Part shown: positions 1 to 5,638 of the stretch, piece by piece | Position numbering within the stretch: position 1 is the first letter of the stretch | How the letters are laid out: each line of letters opens with the position of its first letter | Source of the DNA: UMGS172 sp045636945 | Lineage (GTDB): Bacteria > Bacillota > Clostridia > Oscillospirales > Acutalibacteraceae | Direction of reading: 5' to 3' | DNA: 8,712 nt | Assembly: GCA_045636945.1 (NCBI GenBank) | Contig: JAZTYO010000037.1 | Coordinates: 1 to 8,712 of the forward strand | Notes under the pieces: generated by a model | The model's database searches: none | The model's input: only the letters and a program-made list of their open reading frames with translations | What the model was told of the DNA's origin: nothing | Program-made: the position numbers and the translations under genes

Positions 1-1572
1 GGTGCTACCATTGAAAATATTTTAAGTTTTGAGGATACCTACCCCGATTCGACGGTTATCCGTCTTGAGCAGAATTACCGTTCAACCTCGGTTATACTTG
101 ATGCCGCAAATGCCGTCATTGCCAACAACAAAGCACGAAAAGGCAAAAACTTGTGGACCGATGCCGACGGCGGTGAGAAAATTGAGGTTTACACCGCACC
201 CGATGAGCAAAGTGAGGCTTCGCACGTGGTCGACCAGATCTTAAACTCGGTGGTAAAGGGCGGAAAATACTCCGACAATGCCGTTTTGTACCGAATGAAT
301 GCACAGTCCAACTCGATTGAAAACGTTTTGGCACGTTCGGGCGTACCCTACCGTGTTGTCGGTGGTCACAGATTCTATGACCGCAAGGAAATCAAGGACG
401 TTATCGCATACCTCAACGTTATTGCCAATCACGGTGACCGTGTCCGCCTGACACGTATCATCAACGAGCCTAAACGAGGTATCGGTGACACCACCGTAGC
501 AAGGGCAATCGAAATTTCCGACCAGACGGGGCTTACGCTTTTTGAGGTTTTCAACACAGCCGAGGATTTCCCTCCCCTGCAACGTGCCGCCAGAAAGCTT
601 AAAGAATTCTGTCAGATGATTGAAAAGTTGACCGAGTTTGCCCAAAACTCCTCATTGATCGAGTTGTTTGAGGAAATGCTGGACAAATCGGGCTATACCC
701 TTTCACTTATTGCCGAGGGCAAGGAAGGTGCCGACCGACTTGACAACGTTAAGGAATTGGCCTCCAGCATTGCGCAGTATGAAAAAGAGCACGACGACCC
801 AAGTCTTTCGGGATTTTTGGAGGAGGTTGCCCTTATCAGCGATATTGATCAGTTTGACCCCGATGCCGATGCCGTGGTTTTAATGACCATTCACTCGGCC
901 AAGGGCCTTGAGTTCAACAACGTTTATCTTGTCGGACTTGAGGAAGGTATTTTCCCTGGAAATCAGTCAATATACGGCACCGAAGAGGATATCGAGGAGG
1001 AACGCAGACTTGCCTACGTTGCCATAACGAGGGCTCGCAAAAATCTTCACATCTCCAACGCATATACCCGAATGCTTTACGGTACGACAAGCCGAAATAT
1101 GCCGTCACGCTTCCTTGAGGAAATACCGAAAGAGCTTTGCAACATAAAGAGTGTTAGAAGCGGTATGTCGGCCTTTGGAATGGGCAGTGCCGAGTTCCGT
1201 TATTCAAGCGGCACTTTGCAGAATAGCAGTTCTTGGGGTGGCTCGTCTTACGGCAACTCATCCTACGGCGGCTCGGGTTCGAGGTACAACTCTTACAGTG
1301 ACAGCCGTTCGGAGTATGACGATTATTTCAGCCCTCGCCCCAAAAGCAACAAAACCAAGAGTACCATTTTTCAAAAATCACAAACCACCGTCAAGCCCAA
1401 GGCCTCGGACGGTGGCTTCACCGTAGGCCAAAGGGTCAAGCACAAGGTCTTTGGCGAGGGTATGATTCTCTCGGCCAAGCCTATGGGCAATGATACGCTT
1501 TTGGAGATTGCGTTTGACGAAAAAGGTACTAAAAAGCTTATGGCCAACTTTGCAAGACTTGAAAAATTGTAA
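1..1572 (+). CDS. pcrA: ATP-dependent DNA helicase PcrA/UvrD, 5'-truncated by window edge
   Basis: This is the C-terminal 523 residues of a superfamily 1A 3'-5' DNA helicase that works in nucleotide excision repair, replication-fork maintenance and transcription-coupled processes. The frame is open from base 1, so the gene starts upstream; about 200 N-terminal residues with Walker A and B are missing. Visible motifs, numbered from the first codon here, are EQNYRST (motif IV, residues 23-29), the RFYDRKEIKDVIAYL block, MTIHSAKGLEF (motif V, coded near 880-915) and ERRLAYVAITRARK (motif VI, near 997-1040). A Ser/Gly/Tyr-rich low-complexity linker follows (about 1195-1350). The end is the small Tudor-like C-terminal domain of Gram-positive PcrA (VGQRVKHKVFGEG, from about 1411), which in Bacillus relatives contacts RNA polymerase. 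That C-terminal domain favours PcrA over Rep. An internal ATG at 151 is not the real start, because motif IV lies upstream of it. Confidence 0.95.
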   Translation, partial: GATIENILSFEDTYPDSTVIRLEQNYRSTSVILDAANAVIANNKARKGKNLWTDADGGEKIEVYTAPDEQSEASHVVDQILNSVVKGGKYSDNAVLYRMNAQSNSIENVLARSGVPYRVVGGHRFYDRKEIKDVIAYLNVIANHGDRVRLTRIINEPKRGIGDTTVARAIEISDQTGLTLFEVFNTAEDFPPLQRAARKLKEFCQMIEKLTEFAQNSSLIELFEEMLDKSGYTLSLIAEGKEGADRLDNVKELASSIAQYEKEHDDPSLSGFLEEVALISDIDQFDPDADAVVLMTIHSAKGLEFNNVYLVGLEEGIFPGNQSIYGTEEDIEEERRLAYVAITRARKNLHISNAYTRMLYGTTSRNMPSRFLEEIPKELCNIKSVRSGMSAFGMGSAEFRYSSGTLQNSSSWGGSSYGNSSYGGSGSRYNSYSDSRSEYDDYFSPRPKSNKTKSTIFQKSQTTVKPKASDGGFTVGQRVKHKVFGEGMILSAKPMGNDTLLEIAFDEKGTKKLMANFARLEKL

Positions 1573-1599
1573 AATAATATGAATTTTTGCAAATTTCAC

Positions 1600-1628
1600 T
1601 TGTAAATTGGGAAACTATATTGTACAAT
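1600..1628 (+). promoter_or_regulatory. Predicted sigma-A promoter for ireB
   Basis: TTGTAA (1600-1605) and TACAAT (1623-1628) are separated by 17 bases, in AT-rich sequence just after the pcrA stop. Transcription would begin near 1635. The ribosome binding site AAAGGAG (1642-1648) sits 11 bases before the ireB ATG, slightly longer than usual. I see no terminator between pcrA and ireB, so read-through from pcrA is also possible. Confidence 0.55.
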
Positions 1629-1659
1629 TAAAGAAACAAGGAAAGGAGCGCATTAAATT

Positions 1660-1917
1660 ATGAGTTTTGGAAGCAATCAGAACACTATTACCTTTAGCCT
1701 CGGCAACGAAAACGAGCAAGAGGTCAGAAGAATAATGCTTGTGGTCTACAACGCGCTCAAAGAAAAGGGCTATAACCCCGTTAATCAGATAGTCGGTTAT
1801 ATTCTGTCGGAAGACCCGACCTATATCACCACACACAACAATGCACGTAATCTTATCAGAAAGATTGACCGTGATACCTTGTTGCAGTATCTTGTAAAAT
1901 ACTATCTGACCAACTGA
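1660..1917 (+). CDS. ireB: IreB-family regulatory phosphoprotein (UPF0297)
   Basis: A small 85-residue protein of the IreB/UPF0297 family, matching the usual family length. The core ALKEKGYNPVNQIVGYIL (residues 29-46) followed by DP.YI..H..ARNLIRKIDRD is the family hallmark. In Enterococcus faecalis, IreB is a substrate of the membrane Ser/Thr kinase IreK (PASTA kinase) and influences cephalosporin tolerance; phosphorylation is on N-terminal threonines. Here Thr9 aligns best with one of these and Thr11 is nearby, but the other position appears to be Asn6; this is inferred from an eye alignment. No signal peptide or membrane segment is visible, so it should be cytosolic. In many Firmicutes the gene sits between alaS and ruvX; here it stands alone behind pcrA with its own promoter and terminator. 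The precise role in this organism is unknown. Confidence 0.92.
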   Translation: MSFGSNQNTITFSLGNENEQEVRRIMLVVYNALKEKGYNPVNQIVGYILSEDPTYITTHNNARNLIRKIDRDTLLQYLVKYYLTN

Positions 1918-1937
1918 TATAAATTTTGTTGACCTTG

Positions 1938-1970
1938 AAAGCGACAGAGTGACTCTGTCGCTTTTTCTTT
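1938..1970 (+). terminator. Rho-independent terminator after ireB
   Basis: A perfect 9-bp stem, GCGACAGAG (1941-1949) with CTCTGTCGC (1953-1961), has a 3-base loop and is followed by TTTTTCTTT. Flanking A/T bases can extend the stem by three pairs. It ends the ireB transcript and separates it from the T-box operon. Confidence 0.92.
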
Positions 1971-2006
1971 TCTCCCCTTACATATAAAAATAATTTTTTG
2001 AAAATA

Positions 2007-2035
2007 TTGACATTTGGGGATTTGGGTGGTATAAT
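2007..2035 (+). promoter_or_regulatory. Consensus sigma-A promoter for the aspS-gatCAB operon
   Basis: A perfect -35 TTGACA (2007-2012) and a perfect -10 TATAAT (2030-2035) are separated by 17 bases, with an extended -10 TG at 2027-2028. The stretch 1981-2006 upstream is very A/T rich and could act as an UP element. The start point is expected near 2042. Such a strong promoter is usual for genes held back by a downstream attenuator. Confidence 0.9.
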
Positions 2036-2039
2036 ATTT

Positions 2040-2058
2040 CCCAAATAAAATATTTGGG
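2040..2058 (+). repeat. Perfect inverted repeat at the predicted 5' end of the aspS transcript
   Basis: CCCAAATA (2040-2047) and TATTTGGG (2051-2058) are perfect reverse complements around an AAA loop. The repeat lies exactly where transcription should start, just before T-box Stem I. If the start is at 2040-2043, most of the stem would form a hairpin at the 5' end of the mRNA, which could protect it from 5'-end-dependent decay. It could instead be an operator at DNA level. Confidence 0.6.
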
Positions 2059-2298
2059 CTATGATGGAACGAGTATCGGATAGCAATTTTCAGAGAGTCG
2101 GCGGTTGGTGTGAGCCGATAAAGAGCATCCTGAGAAAAACACTCCTGAGCCCGCGGAAGAAAGCCGTTTTTCGGTGATTAGACCCGCCGTTCATCGCGTC
2201 AAGATGTAATCGAGTGGACCGTTTATCGGTCAATTTGGGTGGTATCGCGGAAGTTTTGCCTTTCGTCCCATTTTGGGGGCGAAAGGCTTTTTGTTTTT
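2042..2298 (+). promoter_or_regulatory. T-box leader of aspS-gatCAB with a predicted Asn (AAC) specifier
   Basis: The leader carries the standard T-box parts in order. The specifier-loop 5' strand is AGTA (2072-2075). The distal Stem I has AGAGAG (2092-2097) and the GGTTGGTGTGAGCC loop (2103-2116). The specifier-loop 3' strand is GAAA-AAC-ACTCCTGAG (2134-2149). A small hairpin GACCG/CGGTC follows (2217-2231), then the T-box AATTTGGGTGGTATCGCGG (2232-2250) and a terminator. Aligned by eye on the glyQS-type pattern GAAA-codon-A..C.TGAG, the specifier is AAC at 2138-2140, an Asn codon. TGGT at 2240-2243 would pair with the tRNA acceptor end. Uncharged tRNA would stabilise the antiterminator and turn the operon on. 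T-box identity is very sure; the specifier call is an inference. Confidence 0.93.
2258..2298 (+). terminator. Conditional terminator of the T-box leader
   Basis: GCCTTTCGTCCC (2258-2269) pairs with GGGG plus CGAAAGGC (2276-2287), giving about 12 bp with one T-G pair, followed by TTTTTGTTTTTTT. The CGTCCC part of the 5' strand is also needed for the antiterminator with GGG of the T-box motif, so the two structures exclude each other. This is the off state when tRNA is charged. Confidence 0.92.
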
Positions 2299-2354
2299 TT
2301 GTCCTGACTATCTCGCTTATAAACGAAATATAATAGTACTTGGAGGAAAATGTT

Positions 2355-4130
2355 ATGTTGAGAACACACAACTGTAACGAACTGAACACAGTAAACATCG
2401 GCCAGAAGGTTACTCTTACCGGCTGGCTTCAAACCGTCCGTGACCACGGCGGAATCCTTTTCGTTGATCTTCGCGACCACTATGGAGTAACACAGATCGT
2501 CGTATCCGACGACAGTATGATTCAGGGAATGTCCAAGGAAACCGTCATTTCGGTTGACGGTGTTGTCTGCGAGCGTGACTCCGAAACCGTAAACCACAAG
2601 CTGGCTACCGGTCTTATCGAGGTTAAGGCCGACAAGATTGAGGTTTTGGGTCCCTGCAACAACAATCTTCCCTTTGAGATTGAGGCTTCTCACGAAACAA
2701 GAGAGGACGTTCGTTTGAAGCACCGCTATCTCGATTTAAGAAACCCCAAAATTCACAATAATATCGTTCTTCGTTCCAAGATTCTTTCTTATCTCCGCCG
2801 TCAGATGGAGGATATGGGCTTCTTGGAGATTCAGACTCCAATTCTCACCGCATCCTCTCCCGAAGGCGCTCGTGATTATCTTGTTCCCAGCCGTAAGCAC
2901 AAGGGCAAGTTCTATGCCCTGCCTCAGGCACCTCAGCAGTTCAAGCAGCTGCTTATGACCTCGGGCTTTGACCGTTATTTCCAGATTGCACCCTGCTTTA
3001 GAGATGAGGATGCACGTCAGGACCGTTCACCCGGCGAGTTCTATCAGCTTGATTTTGAGATGGCTTTTGCAACTCAGGAGGATGTTTTCTCGGTTGCCGA
3101 AACCGTTATTTCCAACACCTTTAAGGAGTTTTCAAGCAAAAAGGTTTCAGAAGCACCCTTCAAGCGTATCACTTTTGCGGAATCAATGCTCAAATACGGT
3201 ACCGACAAGCCCGACCTTCGCAACCCTCTCCTTATTCAGGATTTGACCGATTTCTTCGCTAAAAATGAGTTTTTGACCATCAACGGCAGAACTGTTCCGT
3301 TCAAGAACAAGCTTGTTCGCGGTATTGTTGCTAATTACCTTGTTAAGAAGGATGGCGACGGTGACGGCAAAAAAGCTTTTGAAAAGGCTATCGATGCATA
3401 TTCAAGAAGCATCGGTATGAAGTTCGGTATCGGCTATATCACCCTTGAAGACGGCGAGTACAAAGGACCTATCGCCAAGTTCCTCACCGAGGCTCAGAAG
3501 GCCGAATTGACCGAGCTTGTCGGCATTAAAGAGGGCGAGTCATTGTTCTTCATCAGCGACAGCGCCAACATTATCAACAAGCTTTCGGGCGAGATGAGAA
3601 CCTGGATTGCCAACGAGCTTGGACTTATCAAGAACGATTCGTTTGAGTTCTGCTTCATCGTTGACTTCCCGATGTATGAATTGAACGAGGAGACCGGTAA
3701 GATTGACTTTACTCATAACCCGTTCTCGATGCCTCAGGGTGGTATGGATGCACTTCTTAACAAAGACCCGCTTGAGATTTTTGCCTATCAGTATGATATT
3801 GTATGTAACGGTGTTGAGCTATCCTCAGGTGCTGTGCGTAACCACAACCCCGAGATTATGAAGAAGGCATTTGAAATTGCAGGCTATGGTGAGGAGGATG
3901 TAAAAGCCAAGTTCGGCGCACTTTACACCGCATTCAATTACGGTGCACCTCCCCACGCAGGTATGGCTCCCGGTGTTGACCGTATGATTATGCTTATTGC
4001 CGAGGAAGAAACCATCCGTGACGTTATCGCATTCCCGCTTAACGGTAATGCTCAGGACTTTATGATGGGGGCACCCGGTGACGTTACCGAAATGCAGCTC
4101 CGCGAAGTTCACGTTAAGGTAAGAGATTAA
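2355..4130 (+). CDS. aspS: Aspartyl-tRNA synthetase, probably non-discriminating (Asp/Asn)
   Basis: A class II synthetase of 591 residues, normal for the bacterial type. The N-terminal OB-fold anticodon domain includes GWLQTVRDHGG. Then come motif 1 (near residues 135-165), motif 2 FRDEDARQDRSPGEF (from about residue 215), the bacterial GAD insertion (roughly 300-415) and motif 3 GMAPGVDRMIML near 537-548, with RDVIAFPLN after it. It attaches Asp to tRNA(Asp) in the cytosol. His31 in RDHGG, where discriminating enzymes such as E. coli have Leu, together with the downstream gatCAB, suggests it also charges tRNA(Asn). The ATG at 2355 is chosen because GGAGG (2342-2346) lies 8 bases upstream and the protein then begins RTH, as family members do. 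A TTG at 2340 would overlap that ribosome binding site. It is the first gene of a T-box-controlled operon. Confidence 0.95.
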   Translation: MLRTHNCNELNTVNIGQKVTLTGWLQTVRDHGGILFVDLRDHYGVTQIVVSDDSMIQGMSKETVISVDGVVCERDSETVNHKLATGLIEVKADKIEVLGPCNNNLPFEIEASHETREDVRLKHRYLDLRNPKIHNNIVLRSKILSYLRRQMEDMGFLEIQTPILTASSPEGARDYLVPSRKHKGKFYALPQAPQQFKQLLMTSGFDRYFQIAPCFRDEDARQDRSPGEFYQLDFEMAFATQEDVFSVAETVISNTFKEFSSKKVSEAPFKRITFAESMLKYGTDKPDLRNPLLIQDLTDFFAKNEFLTINGRTVPFKNKLVRGIVANYLVKKDGDGDGKKAFEKAIDAYSRSIGMKFGIGYITLEDGEYKGPIAKFLTEAQKAELTELVGIKEGESLFFISDSANIINKLSGEMRTWIANELGLIKNDSFEFCFIVDFPMYELNEETGKIDFTHNPFSMPQGGMDALLNKDPLEIFAYQYDIVCNGVELSSGAVRNHNPEIMKKAFEIAGYGEEDVKAKFGALYTAFNYGAPPHAGMAPGVDRMIMLIAEEETIRDVIAFPLNGNAQDFMMGAPGDVTEMQLREVHVKVRD

Positions 4131-4158
4131 TTCATCCTATTCAAAAGGAGTCCTATAT

Positions 4159-4440
4159 ATGGATAGAGAAATTTTACGCAGACTTGAATTGCTTAACCAG
4201 CTCAAGCTGACCGAGTCCGAAAAAGAACATGTTTTGTCCTTCTTTGAGGCTCGCGAGGGTGAGCACAAGGTTTTGGAAGCAATCGATACTGCCAACACAG
4301 AAAGAATGGTGCACGTTATTCCTGTTATGACCGTTGTCCGCGAGGATAAGATTGTAAAGAATTTTGAACGTGACGACCTGCAGAAACAGGCACCCGAAAC
4401 CGACGAGGGTTACTGGTGCGTACCCAAGGTTATGGAGTAA
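4159..4440 (+). CDS. gatC: Asp-tRNA(Asn)/Glu-tRNA(Gln) amidotransferase subunit GatC
   Basis: A 93-residue protein matching GatC in size, general pattern and position. It has an N-terminal helical part (LRRLELLNQLKLTESEKEHVLSFF) and an extended C-terminal part ending R.D...QAPETDEGYWCVPKVME, like the D-x-P-E...FFxVPKVxE tail of the family. GatC is a small non-catalytic clamp that wraps between GatA and GatB and stabilises the heterotrimer. The start has AAAGGAG (4144-4150) 8 bases upstream. It lies 28 bases after aspS and 15 before gatA, clearly one operon. Sequence conservation is modest, so the call leans partly on context. Confidence 0.88.
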   Translation: MDREILRRLELLNQLKLTESEKEHVLSFFEAREGEHKVLEAIDTANTERMVHVIPVMTVVREDKIVKNFERDDLQKQAPETDEGYWCVPKVME

Positions 4441-4455
4441 AGGGAGGCGGAAGAT

Positions 4456-5637
4456 ATGTATAACATAAAAGTAGACTGTTCCGCCGCAAAACGCGTTGTC
4501 GCGGATGATATGATTCTGACCAAGGGTATTCCCACTACCGCAGGTTCTAAAATGCTTGAAGGCTTTGAGAGTCTTTTCAATAGCGAGGCCTTGGACCGAC
4601 TCACCTCTAAAGGCTATGGCCTTGTCGGTAAAGCAAAGGTTGGCGAGTTCAACATCGACCTGCTTGGCGAAACCGCATTCAACGGCGCTCTTGTTTCAGA
4701 CGGTATTATCAAAAGCGCTTCGGCAGAGGTTTTAAAGGCAGACGAGGCCGATGTTGCCTTGATGATGGACGTCAACGGTTCGGTTCGCCGTGCCGCTGCA
4801 CAAAACGGACTTGTCAGCGTTAAGCCGACCTACGGCACCGTTTCCCGTTATGGCACAATCCCCACCGCCTGCTCGGGTGAAACAGTAAGCCTTATGGCAA
4901 AATCGGTTGACGAGCTTCGAAAGGCTTTGGCAACTGTTCAAGGCTATGATTCCAAGGATGGCACAAGCCTTCCCGAATCTATGTATGTGACCGACACTGC
5001 AACACCAAAAAAGGTTGCCGTTCTCGTTGATATGTGTGACGGAATCGATGCTGATGTTAAGGCGAAGCTTGATTCTACAGTTGCCACGCTTAAGGCCAAC
5101 GGTATTGAGGTTGTCGAGGTAAGCAATAGTGTTATCGTTGCCTCCAAGGTTGCATGGAACATTTTGATGTGCGCCGAAACCTGTAACAACGTTTCGCGTT
5201 ACGACGGTGTAAAATACGGCTATCGCACACCTAATTTCACAAACCTTGACGAGCTTTATATGAACAGCCGTACGGAAGGCTTCGGTGAGTTGATTAAAAC
5301 CGCTATTTTGTTCGGCTCGGAGACACTTTCGACCGATAACTATATGAAGGTTTACGATAAAGCACTTCGTACACGCCGTTTGATTGTCGAGGCCTTTAAC
5401 GAACTGTTCAAGGAATTTGACGCAGTTCTAATGCCTGCTTGTTCTAAAATGGCTTACACCGAGGATGTGGTTAAAGCCGACAAGCACATCGCATTCACTG
5501 AAAACTTCTACACCGCACCTGCAAGCATTACGGGACTTCCCGCAGTAGTTGCAAGCGGTGTTCAGATGATTGGCAAGATTTTCTCTGAAGCAAAACTGTT
5601 CACTCTTGCCGAAGCTTTGGAAAAGGAGGGCAAATAA
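4456..5637 (+). CDS. gatA: GatA-like amidotransferase subunit, shortened and with degenerate glutaminase site
   Basis: GatA normally hydrolyses Gln in an amidase-signature fold and passes ammonia to GatB. This protein keeps the scaffold (ILTKGIPTT, SKMLEGF, LVGKA, VKPTYGTVSRYG, TEGFGELIK, GLPAV...QMIGK.F.EA.L) but is 393 residues, against about 485. About 62 N-terminal residues are absent. The Gly/Ser-rich GGSSGGS block is replaced by SDGIIKSAS, and two more loops are shorter. By eye alignment to Staphylococcus aureus GatA, catalytic Lys79 is Asp17, cis-Ser154 is Ile85, nucleophile Ser178 is kept as Ser109, and Gln-binding Asp425 is probably Asn350; the Arg of the SRTEGFG block (Arg272) is kept. 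A glutaminase function is therefore unlikely. GGAGG (4443-4447) lies 8 bases before the ATG and the frame is intact, so it does not look like a pseudogene. The missing N-terminus cannot be recovered upstream, because gatC ends 15 bases before. Confidence 0.85.
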   Translation: MYNIKVDCSAAKRVVADDMILTKGIPTTAGSKMLEGFESLFNSEALDRLTSKGYGLVGKAKVGEFNIDLLGETAFNGALVSDGIIKSASAEVLKADEADVALMMDVNGSVRRAAAQNGLVSVKPTYGTVSRYGTIPTACSGETVSLMAKSVDELRKALATVQGYDSKDGTSLPESMYVTDTATPKKVAVLVDMCDGIDADVKAKLDSTVATLKANGIEVVEVSNSVIVASKVAWNILMCAETCNNVSRYDGVKYGYRTPNFTNLDELYMNSRTEGFGELIKTAILFGSETLSTDNYMKVYDKALRTRRLIVEAFNELFKEFDAVLMPACSKMAYTEDVVKADKHIAFTENFYTAPASITGLPAVVASGVQMIGKIFSEAKLFTLAEALEKEGK

Positions 5638-5638
5638 T

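Noticed and set aside
241..645. 134-codon open frame on the - strand inside pcrA
   Set aside because: It lies wholly within a certain helicase gene, has no ribosome binding site that I can see and resembles no known family; it is a shadow of the codon pattern.
2340..2354. TTG start for aspS giving five extra residues
   Set aside because: The TTG overlaps the GGAGG ribosome binding site and the extra residues have no counterpart in AspRS; ATG at 2355 is well placed.
4456..5637. gatA as a pseudogene
   Set aside because: The frame is fully open over 393 codons, has a strong ribosome binding site, is tightly coupled to gatB, and the scaffold motifs are well kept; losses are concentrated in the glutaminase site.
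5570..5638. Upstream in-frame start for gatB inside gatA
   Set aside because: It adds 23 residues without resemblance to GatB, while ATG at 5639 has an ideal ribosome binding site and the protein then begins like other GatB proteins.
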